From positions 1 to 5,896 of the forward strand of contig JACDFX010000140.1 in the NCBI GenBank assembly GCA_013815575.1: a DNA stretch of 5,896 nucleotides, given 5' to 3'. The notes under the pieces were generated by a model. That model was given only the letters and a program-made list of their open reading frames with translations, was not told the DNA's origin and made no database searches. Position numbers and translations under genes: made by a program. Position 1 is the first letter of the stretch; every line of letters starts with the position of its first letter. This document shows, piece by piece, positions 1 through 5,170 of this stretch. This stretch comes from Rubrobacter sp. Lineage in GTDB: Bacteria; Actinomycetota; Rubrobacteria; Rubrobacterales; Rubrobacteraceae.

Positions 1-1
1 T

Positions 2-577
2 GTCAAGGGAGCCTTCTGGTGGGAACCGGAGGGACCGGGCTCCGGTTTGGAGGACCGGATGGACCATCCAGTCGTCCACGTCACCCACAACGACGCCCTG
101 TCCTACTGCGCCTGGGCCGGCGTGCGACTCCCGACCGAGGCCGAGTGGGAGTACGCCGCCAGGGGCGGCCTGAAGGGGCGCCGCTTCCCCTGGGGCAACA
201 CCCTCACCCCGAACCGGGAGCACCGCTGCAACATCTGGCAGGGCGAGTTCCCGACCCGCAACACCGCCGGGGACGGCTACCGGGGCACCTGCCCGGTGGA
301 CGCCTTCCCGCCCAACGGCTTCGGCCTCCACAACGTCTCCGGAAACGTGTGGGAGTGGTGCTCCGACTGGTTCAGCGCCACGGCGCACAGGGGCGGGGGC
401 AAGGCCCCGCGGGAGAACCCCACGGGTCCACAATCGGGAACGGTCAGGGTCATCCGGGGCGGCTCGTACCTGTGCCACAAGTCGTACTGCAACCGCTACC
501 GGGTCGCCGCCCGCTCCTCCAACACCCCGGACTCCTCCACCGGCAACACCGGCTTCCGCTGCGCGGCAGACGGGTAG
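2..577 (+). CDS. Formylglycine-generating enzyme (sulfatase-modifying factor), C-terminal part, truncated by window edge
   Basis: The reading frame is open from base 2 to a TAG stop, giving 191 residues; the N-terminal third, including the true start, lies outside the window. A TTG at 47 is in frame but is not the start, because family-like sequence ([11 protein letters not shown]) lies upstream of it. The family (SUMF1/FGE fold) oxidises the cysteine of a CxPxR motif in sulfatases to formylglycine, using copper and oxygen. Visible family blocks, in fragment numbering, are [28 protein letters not shown] (from residue 77), [21 protein letters not shown] (to residue 119), [15 protein letters not shown], and [18 protein letters not shown] at the end. 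The two cysteines matching human FGE Cys336 and Cys341 are present (codons 473-475 and 488-490), as is the nearby Ser (464-466). This argues for a true copper-type FGE rather than one of the many FGE-fold proteins that lack the pair. No sulfatase gene is visible here; its target may lie to the left. Confidence 0.93.
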   Translation, partial: VKGAFWWEPEGPGSGLEDRMDHPVVHVTHNDALSYCAWAGVRLPTEAEWEYAARGGLKGRRFPWGNTLTPNREHRCNIWQGEFPTRNTAGDGYRGTCPVDAFPPNGFGLHNVSGNVWEWCSDWFSATAHRGGGKAPRENPTGPQSGTVRVIRGGSYLCHKSYCNRYRVAARSSNTPDSSTGNTGFRCAADG

Positions 578-602
578 GGGGCGTTCGCGAACGCCCCCTA
601 CC
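573..602. terminator. Perfect 30-bp palindrome between convergent genes, likely bidirectional terminator
   Basis: Bases 573-602 are a perfect inverted repeat centred on TTCGCGAA, with GGTAGGGGGCG on the left and CGCCCCCTACC on the right. It starts 2 bases before the TAG stop of the formylglycine-generating enzyme gene and ends 9 bases before the SDR stop on the other strand. That is where a shared terminator is expected. No T-tract follows on either strand, so if it terminates it would be a stem-only type. It resembles the hairpin at 4707-4734. Confidence 0.65.
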
Positions 603-611
603 TGGATCTGT

Positions 612-1634
612 TCACGCGCCCGATGCCGGGGTTTCGACGCGCAGGATGGTCTCTTCGGGTCTCAGGCTGACCAGCCTCGCGCTGGCCTCCCAGAGCTCCG
701 CTGCTTTCTTCCGGTCATAGGATTCGTCCGAAGAGCGTTGCGCTTCGTGGCCGACGAAGTACTTGCCCGTCACTCCTCCGAATCGGGGCTCCGAAACCAG
801 TTGGGCCAGAACCCTGCCGGAAGCGCCAGTGGAGTTGACGTTTGGCACGAACAGCCGCAGCGCGGGGAAGACGTACCTCCACGCGAAACGCTGCGCCGCA
901 CCGTAGTCGCGGGCCAGGCCCGAGCCCGGCATGAGGCCGGGATCGTAGAGGTTCACCGTCACGGGCGCCTCGCGGTCCCCGGCACCCGAGGTCGTCTCTA
1001 GCCTGCGAGAGAGCTCGTAGGCGGTGAGGACGTTGGCGAGTTTCGAGGCACTGTAGCGGCGCCGGCCCGTCGTGCTGGGGTTCTCGCCGGGGGTCGCCGG
1101 GTACCTCTCGGGCCATGCGAGCATCTCCGGCTCCCGCCAGCGCGGTCCCGGCGGCATCCCGGTGCGCTGGGCGGGATCGTGGGTGCCACTCGAAACGAGG
1201 ACGATCCGTGCCGGCGCCTCCAGATCCCCAAGCAAGAGGTTCACGAGCAGGAAGTGGCCGAGATGGTTGACCCCAAAGGTCTCCTCGAAACCGTCTTCGG
1301 TATAGGTCGTGCCGGTGACCACCTGGATCCCAGCGTTGCACAAGAGCGCCCGCAGGGGCGGCATCTCGCCGGTCGAGATCCGAGCCCTCAGCCCCCGGGC
1401 GAAAGCCCGGACCGAGGCCAGGGAGGCCAGATCCAGCACCATAGCCTCGACCCGCCCGTCGCCGAACTCCCCGTTCAACTCGCGCGCGGCCCTCTCGCCT
1501 TTCTCGCGATCCCGACAAGCAAGAACGACCCGCCATCCCCGACCGGAGGCCGAGACCCCCCTCGCGCACTCGAAACCGAGCCCCGCATTACCACCCGTGA
1601 TAACGACCGTCTTCTCACCCCTCGTCGCAGCCAT
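612..1634 (-). CDS. Short-chain dehydrogenase/reductase (SDR), retinol dehydrogenase / protochlorophyllide reductase-like
   Basis: This 340-residue protein is a soluble NAD(P)-dependent oxidoreductase of the SDR family. The sequence shows the cofactor motif TGGNAGLG (residues 13-20), CNAG (99-102), VNHLGHF (122-128), the active-site serine region LVSSG (146-150), and the catalytic pair Tyr194/Lys198 in YSASKLANVLTAYEL, followed by DPGLMPGSGL (231-240). The long C-terminal part (RVLAQLVSEPRFGGVTGKYF, 274-293) is typical of the subgroup that includes retinol dehydrogenases and light-dependent protochlorophyllide reductase. Nothing else here suggests chlorophyll synthesis, so a role on a lipophilic aldehyde or ketone, or on a xenobiotic, is more likely (inference). 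The ATG at 1632-1634 follows AAGGAGG with a short 3-base gap, and no other in-frame start lies before the cofactor motif. It is transcribed divergently from the TetR gene, and both promoters carry the same operator, which suggests repression lifted by the SDR substrate or a related compound. Confidence 0.9.
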   Translation of the reverse strand: MAATRGEKTVVITGGNAGLGFECARGVSASGRGWRVVLACRDREKGERAARELNGEFGDGRVEAMVLDLASLASVRAFARGLRARISTGEMPPLRALLCNAGIQVVTGTTYTEDGFEETFGVNHLGHFLLVNLLLGDLEAPARIVLVSSGTHDPAQRTGMPPGPRWREPEMLAWPERYPATPGENPSTTGRRRYSASKLANVLTAYELSRRLETTSGAGDREAPVTVNLYDPGLMPGSGLARDYGAAQRFAWRYVFPALRLFVPNVNSTGASGRVLAQLVSEPRFGGVTGKYFVGHEAQRSSDESYDRKKAAELWEASARLVSLRPEETILRVETPASGA

Positions 1635-1666
1635 CGTCCTCCTTCTCCACCCAGCTTTTCGCTTTG

Positions 1667-1681
1667 GTTGACATTGTCAAC
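1667..1681. promoter_or_regulatory. TetR-family operator 1 (perfect 15-bp palindrome)
   Basis: GTTGACATTGTCAAC consists of two 7-base arms around a central T at 1674, with no mismatch. It has the same outer arms (GTTGAC / GTCAAC) as the palindrome 28 bp away. It lies just downstream of the SDR -10 box on the - strand, over the expected SDR transcription start, and also contains a TTGACA on the + strand. Assignment to the adjacent TetR protein is inferred from position and symmetry. Confidence 0.75.
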
Positions 1682-1708
1682 TGTAGCATCCTGGGTTGAC
1701 GTCGTCAA
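1680..1708 (-). promoter_or_regulatory. Promoter of the SDR gene, TTGACG-17-TACAGT
   Basis: Read on the - strand, TTGACG (1708 to 1703) is followed after exactly 17 bases by TACAGT (1685 to 1680). Both boxes are close to the major vegetative sigma consensus. Transcription would start near 1673, inside operator 1, giving a leader of roughly 40 bases that carries the AAGGAGG ribosome binding site at 1644-1638. The -35 box lies inside operator 2. Confidence 0.7.
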
Positions 1709-1709
1709 C
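1695..1709. promoter_or_regulatory. TetR-family operator 2 (perfect 15-bp palindrome)
   Basis: GTTGACGTCGTCAAC is a perfect palindrome around a central T at 1702. It differs from operator 1 only at the two symmetric positions flanking the centre (A/T replaced by G/C). The arms themselves contain TTGACG on both strands, so the site overlaps the SDR -35 box on the - strand and a possible TetR -35 box on the + strand. A repressor bound here would block both divergent genes. Confidence 0.75.
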
Positions 1710-1721
1710 TTCGTGTAGGAT
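1696..1721 (+). promoter_or_regulatory. Possible promoter / start region of the TetR gene
   Basis: TTGACG (1696-1701, inside operator 2) is followed by TAGGAT (1716-1721), which fits the actinobacterial TAnnnT form of a -10 box. The 14-base spacer is too short for a standard pair, so the -35 may be weak or not used. TAGGAT ends 6 bases before the ATG, which would place the transcription start at or next to the start codon and give a leaderless mRNA. Alternatively, AGGA (1717-1720), 7 bases before the ATG, could be a minimal ribosome binding site on a longer transcript. The sequence alone does not decide between these. Confidence 0.4.
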
Positions 1722-1727
1722 ACGCGT

Positions 1728-2351
1728 ATGGTTGTGGCGGATGGATCTTCGAGGGCGGGGAGACGGGGGGACACCCGGTCTGCGCTGTTGGAGGCTGCGG
1801 CGGGTTTGCTCGAGGAGCGGGGCATGGGGGCTGTCACGTTGCGTGCCGTGGGTGAGAGGGCGGGGGTCTCCAGGCAGGCACCGTACAAGCACTTCACGGA
1901 CAAGAGGGCCCTGCTCTCCGTGCTGGCCGCGCGCTACTTCGAGCGACTCGCCGGGGAGATGCTCGGGGCAGCCGACGGGGTGGACGGGGACCCCTTCGGG
2001 CGGCTGGAGGCGATGATGGAGGCGTACGTGAGGGTCGCGCTGGACGAGCCCGGGCGCTACCGGCTGATGTTCGGCCCGGAGATGAAGGGTAGCCCCTACC
2101 CGGAGGTACACGAGGCGGCCAGGGACCTCTACTGGCGGGTCGTCGGCGTGGTCGAGGAGTGCCAGGAGGTTGGCGAGTTGCCTGGGCGGGATCCCGTCCA
2201 GCTCGCATCGCTCCTGTACGCGACAGCCCACGGCGCCACCGACCTGACCCTTGCCGGCCACATCGAGCAGGAGAAGGGGCTCGGGGATCCCGTGAGCCTG
2301 GTCCGGCGTCTGCTCGGACTGCTGCGCCAGAGCCCGACGAGCGAGACCTGA
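1728..2351 (+). CDS. TetR-family transcriptional regulator with WHG-type C-terminal domain
   Basis: This 207-residue protein has the usual TetR length. The N-terminal DNA-binding domain spans about residues 14-60, with helix-turn-helix TLRAVGERAGVSRQAPYKHF (37-56) followed by TDKRALLSVL. The C-terminal half contains PGRYRLMFGPEM (108-119) and a YATAHGATDL segment with the His-Gly pair (168-169), as in the WHG class of TetR ligand-binding domains. It is divergent from the SDR, with two perfect 15-bp palindromes in the 93-bp gap, and probably represses the SDR gene and itself as paired dimers. The ligand is unknown. The ATG at 1728 is chosen because it places the helix-turn-helix at the normal distance from the N-terminus; the upstream signals are ambiguous (possible leaderless start). 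The TGA stop is only 2 bp from the stop of the convergent permease. Confidence 0.93.
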   Translation: MVVADGSSRAGRRGDTRSALLEAAAGLLEERGMGAVTLRAVGERAGVSRQAPYKHFTDKRALLSVLAARYFERLAGEMLGAADGVDGDPFGRLEAMMEAYVRVALDEPGRYRLMFGPEMKGSPYPEVHEAARDLYWRVVGVVEECQEVGELPGRDPVQLASLLYATAHGATDLTLAGHIEQEKGLGDPVSLVRRLLGLLRQSPTSET

Positions 2352-2353
2352 AG

Positions 2354-3799
2354 CTACGGCTCGACGTCGTCTCCCCTCTCCTCGCGTTCGGCCAGGTTAG
2401 CGCCGATGCGGCGGGCGAGGCCTGGGACGAAGAGTACGGTGCCGAGGCCTACGAGCAGCCAGGCGCCCACGACGTACGGGAAGAGGTTGAAGGGGAAATC
2501 CGGCGCCGGGAAGACGTTTCTATACAGGACGTAGAGCAGCACGGCCAGGCCGACGAGCGGGAAGACCGCCTCCCAGGTCGGCACCCTGCGGCTGGTGAAG
2601 AGAAATTTTAGGGCGCCGACGTTTGTGACGACGTAGGCGACGAGCAGGCTCAGGACCCCGATGGTAGCGGGGTAGAAGAACGCGTTGACCGCGGAGACGC
2701 CGCCTATCCGCAAGATCACGAAGGCTATCGTCCCCGCGACCATGACGACCGCAAGCGCGTTGGCCGGGGCACCCGTGCGGACGGAGGTCTCGCCCAGGCG
2801 GCGGGAGAGAAAGCCGTCGCGGCAGAGGGCGAAGAGCATCCGGGAGCCGGCCGTGGCGGTACCGAGGGCGCTCGCGAAGGCGCTGACCATGACACCGAAG
2901 TTGATGGCCGCCGCCATCCCCGGCCCGATATAGCTCGTCGAGAGCTCGCCCAGCGGGGACGAAGAGCCGGCGAACCGATCCGGCCCGCCGTTCCCCACGC
3001 CGAAGCCCAGAGTCTGGGCAAGCATGACGACGACGTAGAAGAGGCCCATGGTCACGACGGCGGCGGCGATGGCGCGGGGGATGTTGCGGCGCGGGTTGTC
3101 CGTCTCCTCGCCGAGGGAGGCGGCGCCCTCGAAGCCGGCGAAGGCGAGCAGGCCGAAGACCGTGGCGAGGCCGACCGTCCCGAAGTCAACCCCGCCGGGG
3201 AGGGTGAAGGCAGAGAGGGTGAATTGCTGGCCTTCCGGGGCGGTGCCGCCGAAGAGTCGGGCGTAGATCACGGCGACCAGGACCAGGATCAGGACGACGG
3301 TGAGGCCTTCCATCGTGAGCAGCGCCCGCGTCACCACGCGGACGTCCCCATAGGCCAGAAACCAGATGAGCGCCGCCGCGACGAGAGAGATTAGAACCCA
3401 GTCGATCTCGGGCCCGCCGACGGACCCCAAAAACTCCTGGCCGAAGAGCCCGACCTCGGCCGTCGAGCCGGCCGTGAAGCACAGGTACGTCCCGAGCAGC
3501 GCCCACCCGGAGAAGAACCCGGCCCGCGGCCCTAAAGTGGCCCCCGAGAGCGCGTAGACGGAGCCGGCGTGGCTGAAGTAGGCCGTCAGGCGGATAAAGG
3601 CGTAGGAGACGAACAGGATGCCGACGGCGGCGAGCACGAACACGAGCGGCACCGCCCGCCCGACCAGCCCGGCCGTCGCCGTGCCGTTCAGGGCCATCGC
3701 CGCGCCCGGGGCCATGATCGCGATGGAGAGCGCGACCGCCTCCCAGAACCGCAGCTCGCGCCTGAGCCCGCCCTCTCGCCTCTCCGTCCCGTCCGTCAC
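2354..3799 (-). CDS. APC-superfamily amino-acid permease
   Basis: This 481-residue integral membrane protein is a probable secondary transporter of an amino acid or polyamine in the cytoplasmic membrane. About 12 hydrophobic segments are visible, roughly at 21-44, 49-70, 95-118, 133-150, 157-180, 207-227, 243-265, 295-320, 346-367, 371-395, 411-427 and 440-460. Family features are the Gly-rich unwound first helix (SIAIMAPGAAMALNG), FAGFEGAASLGEETDNPRRN with IPRAI after helix 6 (220-244), and GSRMLFALCRDGFL after helix 8 (318-331). The tail is charged and cytoplasmic (EREERGDD). The GTG start at 3799-3797 follows GGGGAGG (3813-3807) with a good 7-base spacing. The substrate cannot be read from the sequence. 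The gene follows the 63-residue gene on the same strand after 36 bp with no promoter or hairpin between, so the two are probably co-transcribed. Its end abuts the convergent TetR gene. Confidence 0.93.
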   Translation of the reverse strand: MTDGTERREGGLRRELRFWEAVALSIAIMAPGAAMALNGTATAGLVGRAVPLVFVLAAVGILFVSYAFIRLTAYFSHAGSVYALSGATLGPRAGFFSGWALLGTYLCFTAGSTAEVGLFGQEFLGSVGGPEIDWVLISLVAAALIWFLAYGDVRVVTRALLTMEGLTVVLILVLVAVIYARLFGGTAPEGQQFTLSAFTLPGGVDFGTVGLATVFGLLAFAGFEGAASLGEETDNPRRNIPRAIAAAVVTMGLFYVVVMLAQTLGFGVGNGGPDRFAGSSSPLGELSTSYIGPGMAAAINFGVMVSAFASALGTATAGSRMLFALCRDGFLSRRLGETSVRTGAPANALAVVMVAGTIAFVILRIGGVSAVNAFFYPATIGVLSLLVAYVVTNVGALKFLFTSRRVPTWEAVFPLVGLAVLLYVLYRNVFPAPDFPFNLFPYVVGAWLLVGLGTVLFVPGLARRIGANLAEREERGDDVEP

Positions 3800-3835
3800 C
3801 CAAACGCCTCCCCGTTCAAAAGATCAGCCCTAGCC

Positions 3836-4027
3836 CTACGCTTCGCTCTGTCGGGCGCGTTCTACGTACCTCTCGGCGGCCTCCGGGTTGTTGTAGCTCA
3901 GGACGCCGCCGGTCATGGGGTTGTTGATCTCGTAGTGCCCCCCGACCTCATGGTCGATGATGACCGGGTAGTAGCGGTCCCCCACCCTCTTTATGCCGTA
4001 CTCCGTGACCGTGTCTTCCTCGTCCAT
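3836..4027 (-). CDS. Small protein of unknown function (63 aa) upstream of the permease
   Basis: I do not recognise a family. The protein starts MDEEDTVTEYGIKRVGDRYY and is small, acidic and hydrophilic overall. It has no signal peptide or membrane segment and no Cys. A short hydrophobic strand, YPVIID (20-25), sits in the middle, NNP occurs twice (35-37 and 46-48), and the C-terminus looks helical (EAAERYVERARQ). The frame is open for a further 37 codons upstream, but the ATG at 4027-4025 is preferred. It has GGAGG (4039-4035) exactly 7 bases upstream, a TATAGT -10 box sits at 4061-4056, and the longer version would begin upstream of that promoter with Arg/Gly-rich, non-protein-like sequence. 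It is 36 bp upstream of the permease on the same strand, so a link to transport or its control is possible but only positional. Confidence 0.75.
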   Translation of the reverse strand: MDEEDTVTEYGIKRVGDRYYPVIIDHEVGGHYEINNPMTGGVLSYNNPEAAERYVERARQSEA

Positions 4028-4055
4028 CCCGCCTCCTCCGGACGCGTGCGGGCCT

Positions 4056-4061
4056 ACTATA
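4056..4061 (-). promoter_or_regulatory. Candidate -10 box for the 63-aa gene and permease
   Basis: On the - strand the sequence reads TATAGT, one of the few AT-rich hexamers in the 151-bp gap between the GNAT gene and the 63-residue gene. It predicts a transcription start near 4049 and a leader of about 20 bases ending in the GGAGG at 4039-4035. No good -35 match is visible at 16 to 18 bases upstream, so the promoter may be weak or activator-dependent. Confidence 0.5.
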
Positions 4062-4160
4062 CGCCTTTCGAGAACCGTCTTGCGGCCGGAACCGGCACCG
4101 ACGCGAAACCGGCCAACGGGTAGTGGGTTCTCCGGCACGATGACACCCGCCGCGGGGCCC

Positions 4161-4178
4161 GGAGACGCGCGGGTCTCC
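4161..4178 (-). terminator. Short hairpin directly after the GNAT gene, possible terminator
   Basis: GGAGAC (4161-4166) pairs with GTCTCC (4173-4178) around a 6-base GC loop, immediately next to the GNAT stop codon (TAA read from 4181 to 4179). It is GC-rich and in the right place for a terminator, but only 6 bp long and without a T-tract. Beyond it, up to 4062, I see only the GC-rich inverted repeats GCCGGAACCGGC (4085-4096) and GGCC-type stems, with no gene. Confidence 0.35.
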
Positions 4179-4649
4179 TTACAAGAGATTCTTCTCGAAG
4201 ACGACCTTCTGCTTCCCGTCGCCGTCGTAGTCGGGGTGGACGCTCGCGCCAGCTACTCTAGAGCCGCCCTCCACTATCTCGAAACCCATCCGCCCGTGAA
4301 AGGCGATGGAATCCGCGTTGACCGGGGAGGTGATGGCCCGCACCGAGCGGCAACCGCGGCTTCGGGCCGCCTCGAAGAACCTCTCGTACAGCCCGCGCCC
4401 GAGACCGCCCGCCCGGTGCTCCGGATGCACACCCACGAAGTGTACGTAGGCCTCCTCGGCGGGGCTTCCGACGATGCCCACCAGGAAGGCGACGAGCTCC
4501 CCGTCACTCTCGACCGCGAAGCTCGTCTCGGGGAAGAGCCGGAAGAAGAGGCGTGGCAGCTTCTCCGAGACCGGACGCCCGCCCCACCACCCATCGACGG
4601 CGGCGGTAACGGTCGCATGGTCGGACTCGCGCAGCTCCCTGAACCTCAT
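4179..4649 (-). CDS. GNAT-family N-acetyltransferase
   Basis: This 156-residue protein has the typical length for a single GNAT domain, which moves an acetyl group from acetyl-CoA to an amine. Visible motifs are the N-terminal MRFRELRESDHATV, the beta4 strand YVHFVGVHPEHRA with the acetyl-CoA pyrophosphate loop RAGGLGRG (79-86; RxxGxG satisfied), and motif B NADSIAFHGRMGFEIVEGG (111-129). The substrate is unknown; residues 20-40 (GWWGGRPVSEKLPRLFFRLF) resemble a subgroup seen in many bacterial genomes with no assigned substrate. The frame is open upstream for a further 149 codons, but that sequence is Arg/Pro-rich and overlaps the 134-residue gene, so the ATG at 4649-4647 is taken as the start. 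The ribosome binding site is poor (AGGG directly before the start). TAGACT ends 7 bases upstream, which would fit a leaderless transcript. Hairpins bound the gene on both sides. Confidence 0.88.
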   Translation of the reverse strand: MRFRELRESDHATVTAAVDGWWGGRPVSEKLPRLFFRLFPETSFAVESDGELVAFLVGIVGSPAEEAYVHFVGVHPEHRAGGLGRGLYERFFEAARSRGCRSVRAITSPVNADSIAFHGRMGFEIVEGGSRVAGASVHPDYDGDGKQKVVFEKNLL

Positions 4650-4656
4650 ACCCTGA

Positions 4657-4662
4657 AGTCTA
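4657..4662 (-). promoter_or_regulatory. Tentative -10 box for a leaderless GNAT mRNA
   Basis: On the - strand TAGACT matches the TAnnnT form of the -10 box and lies 7 bases before the ATG, so transcription would start at the start codon. There is no clear -35 and no proper ribosome binding site. The spacing is the main argument. Confidence 0.3.
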
Positions 4663-4706
4663 CGAAACGGGGCCGCCCTTCGCCGCGAGGGCCTGCGTCG
4701 TGCCCG

Positions 4707-4734
4707 GTGGGGGCGGTTCGCAAACCGCCCCCAC
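4707..4734 (-). terminator. Strong 12-bp stem hairpin after the 134-aa gene, related to the 573-602 palindrome
   Basis: A 12-bp perfectly paired stem (GTGGGGGCGGTT with AACCGCCCCCAC) closes on a 4-base loop, CGCA. It begins 10 bases after the stop of the 134-residue gene and lies 57 bases before the GNAT start, in the position of a transcription terminator for the upstream - strand unit. It has no T-tract. The core GGGGGCG, TTCGC, AA, CGCCCCC is shared with the palindrome at 573-602. The rest of the 95-bp gap holds only the possible GNAT promoter. Confidence 0.6.
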
Positions 4735-4744
4735 ACGAATCGCC

Positions 4745-5149
4745 TTACAACGGCCGGGTCAGGGAGGCGACCTCGGCTGGGATGAGGGGTTCGCGGCGCG
4801 AGGTTCCCAGGGTTACGCGCCGGACGAAGCCGGCGCCCACGAGCCTCGGGCTGTAGGAGGGGAAGGTGTGGAGAAAGAATTTGCCGGGGCCGCGGCGAAG
4901 GGCGGGGCGGTGTTCGATCCAGAGCATCGGGCGTTCCAGGTCGGGCAGACCGTCGGGGAAGTGGTCCCGTATGACCTCGGCGGCCAGAAAACCGGTTGTC
5001 TCTTTTGTGACGGCCCCCCCGACCTCGGGGAGGGCCTCGCACACCACGACGGGCGCGTCCCCCCCGGCGCTTTTGTAGACCCGGATCCAACAGCAAGAAC
5101 CGAGCCCGTATCCCGTCCTGTGGTGCATGTACTCGTGCGTGAGGTTCAT
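4745..5149 (-). CDS. Hypothetical protein, 134 aa, family not recognised
   Basis: I do not recognise this protein. It begins MNLTHEYMHHRTGYGLGSCC and has no signal peptide, no membrane helix and no obvious nucleotide-binding motif. Alternating strands are suggested by WIRVYKS (21-27), APVVVCEALPE (32-42) and MLWIEHRP (75-82), with one helix around FLAAEVIRDHF (54-64), so it reads as a small soluble alpha/beta protein. The amino-acid mix is normal for a protein, unlike the Arg/Pro-rich overlapping frames. The ATG at 5149-5147 has only a weak upstream purine stretch (GGGGTGG). It follows the epimerase-like gene by 21 bp on the same strand, so translation may depend on that gene. A run of seven Cs (5014-5020) lies inside it and is a possible frameshift site if the assembly is imperfect. 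The stop is followed by a strong hairpin. Confidence 0.72.
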   Translation of the reverse strand: MNLTHEYMHHRTGYGLGSCCWIRVYKSAGGDAPVVVCEALPEVGGAVTKETTGFLAAEVIRDHFPDGLPDLERPMLWIEHRPALRRGPGKFFLHTFPSYSPRLVGAGFVRRVTLGTSRREPLIPAEVASLTRPL

Positions 5150-5170
5150 ACCACCCCGCCTTCCCGCTCC

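Noticed and set aside
832..843. Extra GTTGAC half-sites inside genes (near 835, 1267 and 3184) as further TetR operators
   Set aside because: Each has only one arm with no matching inverted arm at the right distance and lies inside coding sequence.
715..1569. Long open frames overlapping the SDR, TetR and permease genes on either strand
   Set aside because: They are Arg/Gly/Pro-rich, lack motifs and ribosome binding sites, and are expected shadows of GC-rich genes with strong third-position bias.
2338..2363. Hairpin CGAGC/GCTCG across the TetR and permease stop codons as a bidirectional terminator
   Set aside because: Only 5 bp of stem with a 16-base loop and no T-tract; this is expected by chance in DNA of this base composition.
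4085..4096. GCCGGAACCGGC inverted repeat upstream of the 63-residue gene as an operator
   Set aside because: The arms are made only of G and C in a GC-rich gap, the repeat is not found a second time, and no regulator gene is adjacent. Chance or a weak stem is more likely.
4028..4138. 37-residue N-terminal extension of the 63-residue protein
   Set aside because: It would start upstream of the TATAGT box and ignores the GGAGG placed 7 bases before the internal ATG. Its sequence is low-complexity and basic, unlike the acidic core.
4650..5096. N-terminal extension of the GNAT frame to 305 residues
   Set aside because: The extra 149 residues are Arg/Pro/Gly-rich without domain features, overlap the better-composed 134-residue gene on the same strand, and pass through the 4707-4734 hairpin. 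The GNAT domain is complete without them.
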